Source of the DNA: Cacajao melanocephalus
Taxonomy: Eukaryota; Chordata; Mammalia; Primates; Pitheciidae
DNA length: 64,000 nucleotides
Direction: 5' to 3'
Assembly: GCA_963573385.1 (NCBI GenBank)
Contig: CAUYLG010048155.1
Span: 1 to 64,000 of the forward strand
Shown: positions 1 to 12,640 of the stretch, piece by piece
Numbering within the stretch: position 1 is the first letter of the stretch
How the letters are laid out: each line of letters starts with the position of its first letter
Notes under the pieces: model-generated
What the model saw: only the letters and a program-made list of their open reading frames with translations
Databases searched by the model: none
Told to the model about the DNA's origin: nothing
Translations under genes and position numbers: made by a program

Positions 1-33
1 ACACACACATACACACACATACACACGTGCGTG
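1..33. repeat. CA-type simple repeat at window edge
   Basis: Runs of ACACACAT and ACACAC open the window, so this is the tail of a CA microsatellite that continues to the left. A short imperfect duplication of 'gagaaactttagacac' follows at about 33-80. Confidence 0.85.
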
Positions 34-74
34 AGAAACTTTAGACACGGAGAGAAACACATAGGCGAGAAACT

Positions 75-165
75 TTAGACACAGAGAGGTTAAGTAACTT
101 GCTCAAAGTTAAATAGCTAGTAAATGGCAGAGGTGGGATTCAAACCCATACATTTATCCATATTT
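75..165 (-). repeat. MIR SINE fragment
   Basis: The block reads as the reverse complement of the MIR core: 'gaggttaagtaacttgctc', then 'tagctagtaaatggcagag' and 'gggattcaaaccca'. These match the MIR segment covering the tRNA-related and core regions. It is an old, decayed copy with no function visible. Confidence 0.85.
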
Positions 166-2263
166 TTTATTTGAGAAAGAAGGATAGATGTTGATAATGA
201 CTCCTGTGGAAAAGTTTCCAAATTCCCAGTTTCATTTCAGGCAGACATTTGGGAAGAAGATTGTGGATCAGCCCAGAGAAGTTCTAACAGCCTTCTTCCC
301 TGAATAACAAACATTTGTTTTATTTTGTACTATGTGACCTCAGGGATATTGGACCTAATTATTATCCCAGTTTCCTAAACAACCACCTGTACCACTAAGC
401 AGCTATAGCCTGGATTTGACCACCAGCTGTTGTCAGGGGAGAGTAAACACCTACTTTGTTACTGTAGGTCACAGTAACCTTGCAAGAAATCCTCAGAGAG
501 TTGCTTTGTTTTTGAAGTGGTTTCTTCACTCCCCCATTGAAAGGCATGTTAAGGAGCAAAACATTAATGTAAAAAGAGACCCATTTCTATTTCTTTGAAG
601 TTTTTTAATCTCTTTATAGAAAAGATAATTTATATGAAAAGGCTTTATAAATGAGTACATTTTATTATTATTCTTGATTTCTAACATCTAATTTCTACTA
701 CATTCACCAGGACCTCTTAATCAACAATCTTCTACACTTTTATTTTTAATGTGTTTGTATTTTACATCTTTGATCCTAAGGCTGTTTGATTATATTGCAT
801 TTTAACACTCAATTACTCGTTTTTCTTAAATGTCTAATGAGGACAATTAAACCATCAGTTGAAAACTAAAATGTTGAGACGGGAATGGTCCCACAGATCA
901 CTTCTCTTATGAGTGAAGGGTCACTACATCAGCCATCTGAGCCCCTCTTGGCCAGGCATTGAGGAGTGAGACTCTCAGGCTGGATCCATGACTAAGTGCA
1001 AATGGAAGAAATATGTAAAGGATTGTGGTATTCTGGGGTTGGTTAACAGGACCAGGATGCTCAATTATCCCATGAAAATAAGGTCCTGAGGTAGATATCA
1101 GGAGGTATACATCATATGGAGCATAAGACAGTCAGATGAGAGCAGGCAAATAGACCTAGCCATTGCCTGGGACCAATGACTGCCCTTTCCCAAAGTGATA
1201 TATTCAAATTAACTGGTTCTGTCTGTGAATAACACATTCACACAAATTCACCATTATTTGATTCAGTGATCATGGTTTTATTGTATGTGCATTCCAGAGA
1301 ATATATCAGTTACATATAAAAGATTACATATGTAGGTCCAGACACACATAAAAACACCCATGGACACATAGAGACATATAGACATATTAATTATATAGAA
1401 ATAGAAATAAGTGGTTTTGTATAAAATACTTTTTACAAATTTGGTTATATGAAATAATATATGCAAATCTATATATTTAGTTCTAGAATAATGTACTTGT
1501 AAAGTGAAATTCTAATTCATAGAATAGAATAAGTTTTATATTCTGTTAAATATGGCAGCTATGTTTTTGAGAGTAATATTTCACCACCAAGTTAATAATC
1601 GGGTTTGAATTTTAATCAGTAATTATAAATTTTTAGCAGAGGCAGGTATTGGTCATCAAAACATATGATGCCATTTCCCCCCTTTCTCTTTTACCTTTGT
1701 AATAAGGCTTTTTTCTTAAGTTGCTTTCTGCTGTTTAAAATGGTAGCATTCGTGCTCTAGCAATAATTGTAGAGGTTTGAGTTATTATAAACTTTGAATA
1801 TCAATTCCTCCCCTTCTGTGACAGTTCTACCACTAGGGAAGTCAGGCTTGCAAAGTCTAATTACTGCAGCATTTTGATATCCCTAGCTACAATATTGGCA
1901 GGAATGTAAGCTATGGTAGAATTCATTGGTGACACTGTTGTAACTAAAAAGCACAGAATCTGTTTTCAAGCCTGTTCAGGATGGAATCAAGTATTAGATG
2001 ATGTCAAATAGTCTTGCTGCAAGTTCAGAAGTGCCTTGGACGAATCTAATGTGAAATGCTAATTATTTGCAATAGAATGTAAATAAGGTGGCACTAAGTC
2101 TTATTTGCAGTGACTAATGAAAGCTGTTGTACTATAATCATTGAGATACAGAGCAACAGGACAATTCATTAGGAAAACCATAGTTGACAAGCAGTTAATA
2201 CATGCCAGTCTGGACCTTTCCTCTTGCTTCTGTTTACTTCTTTTATTTCTTCTTGATAATAAG
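166..2263. other. Unique AT-rich sequence, no gene seen
   Basis: No recognisable repeat or coding exon was found here. Short open frames (for example 416-598 and 1278-1466) have no splice context or protein-like composition. It is probably intronic if the exon at 2264 is real, otherwise intergenic. Confidence 0.5.
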
Positions 2264-2346
2264 AAGTCCCATATGGAAACGTATAACAAGGATAAGAAGA
2301 AACTAGCAGCTAAATTTTGCCAAGCTATGCTGAATATCTACAGACT
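2264..2346 (+). CDS. Candidate internal coding exon, unidentified gene
   Basis: A long pyrimidine tract (about 2215-2254) ends in an AG at 2262-2263, and a strong donor GTAAGT starts at 2347. Between them one frame is open. It gives about 27 codons rich in Lys and polar residues, including 'METYNKDKKKLAAKFCQAM' and ending near LNIYR. The other two frames contain stops. An alternative acceptor AG at 2265-2266 would start the exon at 2267. The exon ends after two bases of a codon, whereas the terminal exon at 59053 needs one base from its predecessor. The two cannot be spliced directly without a frameshift, so another exon whose length leaves remainder 2 on division by 3 would have to lie between them. 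No family was recognised. This could be a chance splice-site pair. Confidence 0.33.
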
Positions 2347-3321
2347 GTAAGTCTTCCTTAGCTTTTCTTTGCCTATGAAAAACAACTGCCGTATTAGGCT
2401 GATTGAAAATATAGTCATTTTCTAGTCAGCAAATTGCTAATCTGAAAATTTTTCATGTTATCTTTCCAGACTTGAGCAAAACTTAGCTATGCTGCAAATT
2501 AGTTTATTTCCCAGACATATATTACATTTCAAAGTTTAGCCACATTTTCGCTTCTCAGATTTCAGCAGTAGAACACTTTCAACAACTAAAAACAGTAAAT
2601 TGCTTGATACAGCTCTCTTCTGTGTGTTATAGAATACAGGCCTTGGTAAATAAAAGTTGAAACTCTAGAATAGCTTTTCTGTTCTGGGGCATGTATTCAT
2701 CACAGCAAAAATAGTGTAAGATGCTATACTGTTTTCAACTTGTATAGCCAAATTTTATAGAAGAATTAAAGTAAACAAAGTATTGTCTATTTCCAAAAGA
2801 TGTAAAAATTAGAAAGGTGATTTCTATTATGTATAATTTTCAGAACTATTTCCTTCAGTATCTGTGACTACCACAAAGGAAAGCCAGCTCGTTTGACTCA
2901 ATCAGCAATTTATGGTGCATACCTCTTTTGAAAGGATTTAAGATAGCTTATCATTTTAAGGATGAAAATGTGAAAAGTTAATACTATGATTTATTTTTGA
3001 GCTTCCTAACAGCCAGGGGAAAAAGAGAAAATAGAGCTGGTTATAGAGTGCCAAAACTTGGGCTTCATCCTGTAGGCAAATGCATATTTGAATTTAGGCT
3101 CAAGGAAATGAAACCCAAGAAATACCGAGAGTAAGGCCAACCAAGAGTTTCATGTACCATTTATTCCCCATTATTTATAAGGCCATGGATTACCCATACT
3201 GAGCTCATTCTTTTTATGTAAAAATGGGTGTCTTCAATCCTTTAGACAGTCTCAGGCTCCCAAGCTGATGTAGAATAAGATCACTCTGCAGTGATAGTTC
3301 ACGCGAGAGTTTTTCTACAAC

Positions 3322-3525
3322 TACGGTTACCAGATGAAACGTAAGAATGTCAGTTACATTTGAATTTCAGATAAACAATGAATACTTTTTAATATAAATA
3401 TGTGGTAAATATTGCATAGGATATACGTATAATAAAAAGTTGTTCATTGTTTATCTAAAATTCATATTTCACGAAGTGTACCCTTTTTTTATATTGCTTT
3501 ATTTTGTTAAATCGGCAACCCTACC
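3322..3525. repeat. Foldback (palindromic) interspersed repeat
   Basis: Arm 3358-3382 and arm 3443-3467 are near-perfect reverse complements: 'gaatttcagataaacaatga' pairs with 'tcattgtttatctaaaattc'. Pairing continues inward through A/T-rich sequence and outward to 'ggttaccag' at the left and 'ggcaacc' at the right. This matches a widespread human palindromic repeat whose ends read '(a)gggttgccagataaaa'. I do not assign the family name. The RNA or single strand could form a roughly 200-nt hairpin. Confidence 0.75.
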
Positions 3526-3787
3526 CACAACTTACTGGTAAACCCCCCTCACAGTGTATAATAGAGGACCATCCCTTTATTATAAAAACTAAGGATCTAT
3601 AGTGACAGCCAATCATATTCTTTTTTTTTTTTTAACTTTTAACACATGGAGGTGAACAGATAGGCTATCATTTTCTATCAAAGTAACACTTAACAAAGAA
3701 TCTTTAGACAGTACATAATAAAACAAAGAAACTTTTACCCAAGAGACTTGAATACTTCAAGTGAGCTAAGGATTGGTAGGGAAAGAC

Positions 3788-3805
3788 CACACACACACAC
3801 ACACA

Positions 3806-3847
<42 letters not shown>
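3788..3847. repeat. Compound microsatellite (CA)n(TC)n
   Basis: About ten CA units at 3788-3807 are followed directly by about twenty TC units at 3809-3847. The antisense open frame over this tract, rich in Glu-Arg and Cys-Val, is a low-complexity artefact. Confidence 0.97.
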
Positions 3848-3850
<3 letters not shown>

Positions 3851-6800
3851 AATATATTTAAATAAGGTTTCGACTTTAATTAGCAAGGGGTATAACATCT
3901 TAAGGAAAGTTGAAAGGCTGCACAGCAGGAGCAGATGCAGCATATCTCAGAACCCATTGCCTCTGGAAATTAATGGGTACCTGCAGCTACCAGGACACTG
4001 TTGCTAGAAAATAGGGTATCACTGAGTCTCAGAGCTTAGTTCTTACTGTACTACTGTCCTTTTATACTTGGGGTTTACATTCTAGAAGTACACTAACAAT
4101 GTGGACATCTTGGCTCAAGCAAATATTTTAAACATTCCATTCTCCTGGTCCTGGAATATATTTCAGTGTCACCAGGAACACATCTTCATTCAGAGTGGAA
4201 GAAAGAGTTCACACCCATCAGTCCCTGAACATTATTCTGAAGAGTTTTTGTTTTTGTCTTCCTATAGACTTTTAGAACCTGCATTCGTCTTCCTCATCAC
4301 TGCAAAATAGGAAATCCATTTCTTGGAAGGGGTGTGTATGTGCTAGCATATTGTATAGGTCAGGGTTCTGGCTCAGAGACTAGAATTCAGTTTAAGCAGT
4401 GAAGTATTTAATCATGACATTGTAAGTGGATTCCAGGTCGATAGGAGGACTGAAGAAACAGTTTAGGTAGAGCTTTGATGAGCTACATCTAAAGCCGTAA
4501 CACAGGCTACCAAGGCATTTGCTCCCCACTCTATGATACAGAAACTGCCTGCTTAATTGGGAAGCTGCTGGCTCCAGAACCTCACTGCCACTCCCTAACA
4601 GGAATTCCCCATGGTCAGGAAGCCACCACTGTTACTGTCAGATACAGAACCTTGCAGTGCCTGTTAAAATCCACACCAGCATAACAGAGAGCTGTCTTTC
4701 TGCCTTTTAGTGCTACAAAGCTAGTGACTAGATGCAGGGAATGCTGCTGGTGCTATGAGAGAAAACCAAATGCTTCCACAGTCACACTTGCCAGCAAAAC
4801 CAGCAGAAACATGGCCTCTACCTTACTTGCAGCATCCTAACCTTGAGCAATGTAAAGACTGGCCAAACCAAATCACATTGAAACCGCCCGGGGACTCTGA
4901 TGTGGTTTTTAGCTTTCAGTCACCACAGTACAGGAAGACACTCTAGTCGATGGTTAAAAATGGATGTTGAATGTCAGTCCACCATAACCAGGACACATTA
5001 CCTGTTCACAAGTAACAATCACATTTTATTAATTCTTTTGAACCCTACAAAAGGGAAAAATCAATAAAGGCCATGTCATAAGGCTCTCAGACTCTTTTTG
5101 AAAAATGTTTCCTAAGGACCTCTGTAGGTTAAATCATTATTATTTCCTTCTATAAGGATGTATACAGATTCTTGAAGAATGGCAAGCTTTTTCTGTGGCT
5201 TTGAATTCCTAAGGGCTTTGAATGCAGAACCTTTGACAGGGATAATTAGATGTTTTATGGACAATGTTTTGACAGCAGCTTTATATAAAGTGTAAAAGCT
5301 GTTTCATATGGTTATACCTTTATTCAAAAGCTTTTATCTTGCTTTTGCTGGCAGGTAAAGCCTAGCTTCTGAAAGAGCACAAGCAGCCAATACCATTCTG
5401 ACCATTACTTTGGTGGTGCCTGGAAGCTGCTTTCAGAACTCCCGATATCGACCTTGATTAGTTTTGCTCTTGTTCCGCTGGACACGAGCAACCCAGTGGT
5501 ACTGGAATTCCTTCCCTCTTTCACCTACTGTCATGGCTGGATTGGTGCTAAATGGGACAAACCTCAAATCCACCCATATTTTGTTTTGTGTATGGTACAA
5601 CCTCTTGCCCACTGTCGTTACCATTATTTTGTCAGTTGAACATAAAATGAAAAGGATCCTAAGTCAATGGTGAAAGGCAAATAGAGTAGAATATAGTGAC
5701 AATCCACAAATATTTATAGGTCTGTTACACTCCTTTCTTTTCCTTGGGATTTTATGATTTAGAACAATAGAGAAACCCACACCATAATTCACCTAATTCT
5801 TATGCAGATGAAGAGACATTGACAAATAACTTTAAAAGAAACATGAGTTAACAGCTTGAGTACTGAAATATCGTTCTTCCTCTTATATTACTTGAAGAAC
5901 CATGGTTGTATAAAAATCACATTGCAATAAATGCAATAAAATCATCTTTATTTATCAAAATAACATTTATTACCAAGACATGAAAAATGTAACTGACAAA
6001 TTGTTACATATTTCTATCAATCTTTTGAAAGTTTTATGCATTTGCTCAGTAAAAAGCCCTTACTTGCCAATTCCATTTGAGCTGTTCTAATCAAATTTTC
6101 ATATAAGCTGGTTATAATTGTTAACAATCCCTTTTGGGAAGATGGGTGATTTTGTTTAATAGAACTACCCCCAAAAATGTGTGTTATATATGTAAACTAT
6201 AAATCAAAATTTTTGATTTGTGTAACAGGAAGGTATTTGTGGAACTTTTCAGTTTAAAATCTAGCCAAGCATGCATTTAGTCAGTTGTATTCTTTTGGGT
6301 TGTTTTAATAGAATACAAATATTAGAAAAATAAAAATCATGGAAATTAGGCTAAATTCCTTCAGTGCTCCTTTAATGACAGCTCACCACCCCACCCTACA
6401 TAAATACTTTTTAACTTTTACTTGGAGATTATTACATATGCTAGATAGTGAATACTTGCAGAGGAAATGAGTTATCGGGGCAGATAAATAAATGGGCTTA
6501 TAATGTTTGCTTACTAGCTTAAATAACGACCAATAACTGTGTTCTGCTAAGCTTCTTCTAAAAAATTCTAATCTTTTTTTTTCTGTGTTTGCCTAAAATC
6601 TTCCTCACACATTCAGTTTTATAGATAACTGTCAGGCACATACAGAGGACATCTCTTTGCAATGGGGATATATTTTATGGCATTTTACTTGTTTAACCAT
6701 CATTTGCAAGCATCAGCCCCACGCAGCATACCAGCTGGATGTTCTAGTTGCAAAAGTGAACACAATGTTTCCCGTCCTGATAGAATTCTCAGTTTGCAGA

Positions 6801-7020
6801 GGAAATTATTATGACTTATATAACATTGCCCATGTTTATTGAAATAAGTATTTTATTTTCAATTTCTTATGAACTTTTTCACAGAATAAACCTAAATATT
6901 TTCCTTTAATAACAAGTTCTAATATTTTGAATATAGTATTTTTACAGTTTTTAGAATTTAGTTTTGAACTAGGTAATAAATATACATGGTTCAAAATTAA
7001 AATTTTCAGAAGAAAATATA
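3848..7020. other. Mostly unique sequence, no gene seen
   Basis: No splice-supported exon was found. The stretch at about 4350-4990 is less AT-rich (Gly/Ala-rich frames, many CTG/CAG words) and may be a decayed LTR or other old repeat that I cannot name. The stretch at about 5340-5640 has overlapping short open frames on both strands, but no match to a known protein was recognised. Confidence 0.45.
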
Positions 7021-7620
<600 letters not shown>

Positions 7621-8037
7621 TTTCCCCTCCCCAACTATCCAGTTTCTCCTCCTCAGTTGTTTAGGATTAGGTTCAAGTGCAATAGGAGAGAACACTCAAA
7701 TTATCATTGACTTGTATACTTCATTTAAATGGGGAAATTCAAAGGTAGTCTGATGCTTATATGGAGGTTCCACAGTGTCATCACAGACTTGGGCTTTCTC
7801 TGTCTTAATGCCTACCCTCTTTATCCTTTAGCTTCTGGTTCTCAAGTTTGCCTCTCAGTCCAGTTTCACCACTAGAGTGCCAGCTGTCATTTCTTTATTC
7901 AGGGAGGAAAAAGAAGTCAATAACAACCAGAAAGCATAGCTCTTTAAAGAGCTTTCTCCAAAACCAAGAAGAAGAGGTATAGACACAAATTCAGGTCACA
8001 GGGTACTTCACATAAAGGAATGCCATTATTAGATAGA

Positions 8038-8096
8038 CCATGAGCAGCTTGAGAGAACCCATTGCCTGGAATGTGTTCTCCAATAGCTGCTCATGG
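8038..8096. other. Imperfect inverted repeat, pre-miRNA-sized hairpin
   Basis: CCATGAGCAGCT at 8038-8049 is the exact reverse complement of 8085-8096. After a small internal bulge, GAGAAC at 8053-8058 pairs with GTTCTC at 8075-8080. This leaves a 16-base loop. The result is an 18-bp stem in about 59 nt, the size of a short miRNA precursor. No known miRNA is recognised, and transcription is unproven. Confidence 0.5.
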
Positions 8097-8510
8097 CCTC
8101 ATGGAATGTCACCACTAAGGAAAACAAACTCTAACGGCAGGCTTCGTTTAATTCACCTTTCTGCTTAGAGCCAACCTCTTTTCATAAGTTTTAAGTATCG
8201 TAGCTTGTAAGTTAATCCATTCTTCATTAAATCATAGTGTTTTATTTGTTAACTAAAATTTTACCTAGAAATAAGAAACAGAACTAATATTAGGATTATA
8301 TTTAATAGATACCTTCTCTAAGTAAAAATGTGGCTTTCTTCATTATATGTGTTATAATTGAACTCAAATCACACAAATACATTTGTCCTGCTTCACTAAT
8401 ATATTGATTTTCAAGCAAGACATTTTATTTTATGGCTTAATTTCGAAGGGAAGAATATTCTGGAAGGAAGGCTTTATATGGTATGTGAGAAGAAAAAGAG
8501 CAGTCTACTG

Positions 8511-8552
8511 TTTTGTTTTGGTTTGTTTTTGGTTTTGTTTGTTTGTTTTTTG
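8511..8552. repeat. (TTTTG)n-like low-complexity tract
   Basis: Repeated TTTTG/GTTTG words make up the tract. It is a simple-sequence region with no further signal. Confidence 0.85.
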
Positions 8553-9405
8553 TATTTTTGCTAAAGAAAACTGCGTGCTTTTTAGAAAGATGCGTTTCCT
8601 TATCAGAGGTATACCATGAGCTAAATCTCAGGGGGAAAAAAAAGACTATCAGTCTTCATTATACTCTGTTTATTTTCAGGTTATATTCTGAATATATTTC
8701 CTTTAAGTTATCAGTTAGGTGGGGGGTACTTTTTGAGGTGGCATTGTCATTTAAATATATGAATTTGAAGTATCTTACATCTCTCGGAAGCCTTAGTAAA
8801 ATATACAGAAAGATATTCTCTAACCTTTGTGATGATTGAAAACCAGTTCAAAATACTACCGTCTTGAATACAGCCTACCAAAAGGATTTAACAAATAACA
8901 GTTCTTTAAAAAAAAAAGTATTACATTTTCCTCTTTCAACATTCCACTATTAAAAATGTCTCAATTATATGTTTTGTATAATACATGTGTAAATATTAGC
9001 GTTTCTTTATAAGATCTGTTATTAGAAAACATTACAGTTTACTCTGGAAACTTGCTTTTGGTGATCTCCTTTCTACCTTGTATCATCTAACAGGCACATT
9101 AATTCATAAAGTTCTTTATATTCAGTAGCTATGAATAGGATCAGAGTGTTTCATTTAGGCCAGTAACATTCTGGTCTTTATATTTTATAATGATTTGTCT
9201 TAAGTAAAACACTATTACTGTTTCTGAAAATTTGAACAAATCGTCAAGTGCTAAACATCTAATTTTCTTTTCGAGCTATTCAAGGAGACTTCAGAACAGG
9301 AAGAATTTAGCTTTGTAATGACAAGAACTTTCCATAGTACCTCCTCTAAATGTTTAGGACCTTATTAGGGTGGTTTATGTTCTGTGATATTCTTTTTAAA
9401 GGAAG

Positions 9406-9912
9406 TGTAACTGGATCAGCTGCAGGTTCTTGGCCTCCCAGCCCTGAAGAATGGGAAAGGGGGCCTCAGTGGTAATGGTTTTACAGCTCAGATAGGACTC
9501 ATGGACCCAAAGAGTGTGTGGCAGTGCAGTTTATTAGGCAGAGCGCAAAGACAGCTTCTTCGCCATGGAAGGGAACCTGGCGGGGGTGCTGCTGCAGGCT
9601 TGGGTGGCTGGAGAATATACCCCTGAGTTATTCCCTCCCCCTTCTTGTTCTCCTCCAATGAGAGGGTTTTTTTCAACCTTTCTCTGGATTAATTGATCTT
9701 TGAATCCTTTACTGGATTGGCTACTGTTTTCAAACCCTGAATCACGGAGCCTCCTCCTCTAGGGGCCAGAGGTAGCAAAGGTCCCTGCCCTTAAAGCCCT
9801 TAAAAGCCATAGGCAGGAAAACTGGAAACAAAAGCTCCTAGCCAGCCAGAGGTGAGAAAAGTGGAAACCAAAGCCCCTAGCCAGCCAGAGGCCGGAAAAG
9901 TTCCTCTAACAC
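9406..9912 (-). mobile_element. Endogenous-retrovirus LTR-like block, probably solo
   Basis: The block is sharply more GC-rich than its surroundings, begins TGTAAC and ends CTAACA (TG...CA ends). On the minus strand it carries an AATAAA-containing segment (the complement of 'gtttattag' near 9530) preceding a typical LTR 3' part. I infer a class I-like LTR, family not named, with no internal gene visible next to it. A clear target-site duplication is not seen, so the ends are uncertain. Confidence 0.55.
9824..9901. repeat. 39-bp tandem duplication inside the LTR-like block
   Basis: Unit 1 (9824-9862) and unit 2 (9863-9901) are both 39 bp and share 'agccagccagagg' and 'aaaagt'. They differ at only a few positions. 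Internal tandem repeats of this sort are common in LTR U3 regions. Confidence 0.85.
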
Positions 9913-11424
9913 AGTCCCTCAGAGGAAAAGTTGAATGTGAGCTTTTTTGTCACCACCACCAGCATGGTGTCAGGGAGGTGGCCAAGGGTCTGACCTTGTG
10001 CCTTTAAGACTGTTTCATCACCTGTCAAACTGGAATAACAATTCCAACCATGAGAGATGGTGATGAGTCTGAAACAGAATAAATAATGTAAAAGGACCTG
10101 GCTATGCCTGATACATACAGTACCAGTTCATTAATTGCTAATTTTTTCTGTCATTGTATTGTTAAAATTCCAGGTTATATGTTTAGTGATCTCTGTATAG
10201 ATGATTAGAAATAAAAAGTTCAGTACAATTGATGACAAATAAGATTGTCCATTTTAGTAGACTCTCTTGCCTCTTTTGGTTTTCTTGTTTGAGTTTGGTT
10301 TGGTTTGTTTCTGTTTGGTTTGGTTTTTGTTTTTTGTTTTTGTTTTTGTTTTTTGCATGGGGTATAATGGAACTCCAAGGGTAGAATTTCAGATTTATCC
10401 TCCTGTACCTATAATTTTCTTGGTTACCACCTAATCATGTGGAGGTGGATTTACAGTTATGTGGGAAAGCCGACCAGTAATTTGCATAGGTAACTGAAAA
10501 CAAAACCTAATCATTTATGGAGTTTTTTAAAATTTCTTTAAATACCATATTTTTATTGTGTAATCATCTGTAACCGAATAGGAGGCATGTAACTAGAAAG
10601 TAAGATTTCTCCAAGAGGGTCTGCACGAGTGGTCAGACTGTACACACTGGCCTTAGTTGGACCAGGAAGAGTAGGCTGTTGGGTGGCAAATTAATGCAAG
10701 ACTTGGAAGTAGAGGAAGCAACAGAGACCGCAAGTTCCTGCCACCATGGGTCACTGGATGGCACTGAAGGTGACTAGCTGGCTGATGGCCACCCCATCTG
10801 CACACTGTTAAGTGGGCCTCTGAGAAGATACTTCAAAATACTTAAACTATGGAAAAAGTACTTAAAGCTTAATCAGTACGTATAGATACTCTCCTTATTT
10901 AAAAATTTAACTGATGTATTATAAATTCTTAACATTTTAATGATTTTTTAATTCCTTCACAAACTCAGAGTAGTTCTAAGGTATCGCTAACTTTGGGTTT
11001 AATATTTTTTTTCCTAACATCAACCCTCCCGGACTGCTGCATTGCAGATCTTTTAAATATATTTTGTCAGTGTTTTGAAGACGGTATGTACATGCCTGAC
11101 ATTATACTGTTCTTTGTTTCTGTTGCATTTTGTGATAGTTAATACAGACATGAAATTTTTAAAAACTTAAGTGAGAATTTTTTTATTCTTACTACTTTTA
11201 CTTTTTTAATAGATCCATCTGTCATTGTAGTTACAGAATCATCACAAAAGAGAGCTGATGTAATAATGTATGCTACCGAAGAGTCAGACATTCCCCTGTT
11301 CATAGAAAATCTCATTTAAGCAGAATTTAGTGAGTGATGTATTTTAAACACAGTAATTATGTCAACCCCACCCATGATATGTATTAAGGAAGCAAATAAA
11401 AGGAGTAGGGAGTATAATATCAAG
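9913..11424. other. Unique AT-rich sequence with a T/G-rich tract
   Basis: A (TTTGG/TTTTG)n tract lies at about 10289-10356. A pyrimidine-rich acceptor-like site at about 11212 is followed by a 34-codon open frame to 11320. No donor or polyadenylation context supports it, so no gene is called. Confidence 0.45.
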
Positions 11425-11640
11425 GAGCAGATTTCAAATCCAACCTCAGCTGTTCATAATGTGACCTTTTTTTTTTAGTTATTTAAGCCATCTTAGGTTC
11501 AGCTTCATAGTTGTAGATGGAGGTGATAATGTATACTTCAAAAGGGTTTCTGAGCACTAGAAGCTATTCAGCATGCGAAGGGTTTAGTGTATTGCCTGGC
11601 ACAGAGCACGTCTCCATAAGAGGTACCTGTATTTTTGTTG
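11425..11640 (+). repeat. MIR SINE
   Basis: Segments in MIR order are 'tcaaatccaacctcagctg', 'aatgtgacc', 'gtgataatgtatactt' and 'tgcctggcacagagcacg'. This is a full-span but diverged copy, interrupted by a T run at about 11467. Confidence 0.75.
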
Positions 11641-12039
11641 CCGATACCTTTTCATTGTCATCTCTTTTTAAAACATGTTTCTTGGATATACAAGCCCAGC
11701 ATTATTCCTTTGAATGTAAGAAATGCAGAATCATGAATATTAATGCATTTTAACTTAAAAATAGTCATCAAAAGATTAGCATGTCCATAACCAACTGCTT
11801 ATAATACGTGGCTGCAGCTGTCTGTTAAGTGACATATATTTGTGCATTAAGACTTTAAATGTAGTTAACATTAATGTGATATGTCCACTTAAAAAAAATT
11901 TTTTTAACTTTCATCTTTTTGTAAAGGGTTATCCTTAGAAGCGTTCAGTAATATCATCTTCTTGCATAGCTTAAAAAAATGTTTTATCTGCAAGAAGGCA
12001 CTGTGTACTTTCACTTACATAATCTCACTTCTCACAATA

Positions 12040-12180
12040 AATGTGGCAGGTGAAGATTATCCTCATCTGAGAGAGAAAAAAAGAGTCTCAGCAAGATTAT
12101 GCACCTTGTTCAAAGTTACACCTGGTCTGTGTCACCAGGTCACTGTTAATTCCATTAAACCACAACCACTTTCTTCAAGT
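12040..12180 (-). repeat. MIR SINE fragment
   Basis: It reads 'attatcctcatctgagaga', 'gagtctcagcaagatta', 'cttgttcaaagttacacctg', the reverse complement of the MIR core. The 107-codon open frame over it (11962-12285) is a by-product. Confidence 0.7.
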
Positions 12181-12545
12181 GCTATAATTGGGACAAACTA
12201 TGGAAATTTCCTCTCCCCTCCAAACAAGAGAACAGATGTTTTTCTTAATCTAAAGAACATTAAAATGGTCAGGACTGTACAGTGATAGACTGACCTCTTT
12301 TAGGACAATGTGACTTCCTTACAAGTTGTAATATTCAAGCAAAAGAAAGATTGTTGCCTATCAAGGATGTTATAGAAGAAATAGACGCTTGCGTGTTATG
12401 TGTCTATAAGGAACTTTCAAAGCTTAAAATTATGCCTTCTAGTCATCTCTTTCTTCATCCCCTTCTCTAATCAGATGCCATATCCTGAAGCTTTTATCTT
12501 CACAAGTTTTCTTTAGAACTCACTAAAAAATATAATGCTACAGAA

Positions 12546-12640
12546 CAGATGCATTAAACAAATATTTGATAGTCTACCATGTGCTGGGAAATTTGCTAAG
12601 CAGATAATTTGTGATGACTTCTTGAGGTGAATTCTGAATT
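12546..12640 (-). repeat. L2 LINE 3'-end fragment
   Basis: The stretch 'aaacaaatatttgatagtc', 'taccatgtgctgggaa' and 'tgctaag' is a decayed antisense L2 3' end ('caaatatttattgagcacc' type). Confidence 0.55.

Larger units (their letters stand above)
7621..9405. other. Unique sequence with one hairpin and a T/G-rich tract
   Basis: No exon was recognised. It contains the hairpin at 8038-8096 and the low-complexity tract at 8511-8552. The open frame at 8513-8839 is driven by the TTTG tract (Phe/Val/Cys-rich) and is not considered a gene. Confidence 0.5.

Noticed and set aside
5433..5673. Basic minus-strand frame at 5433-5624, suggestive of a ribosomal-protein-like retrocopy
   Set aside because: I compared it mentally with several ribosomal protein families and found no convincing match. 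Both strands are open, and no poly-A tail or target duplication was identified.
11213..11320. 34-codon frame after an acceptor-like TTTTTTAATAG
   Set aside because: No donor, no poly(A) signal nearby, and T-rich acceptor-like tracts are common in this DNA.
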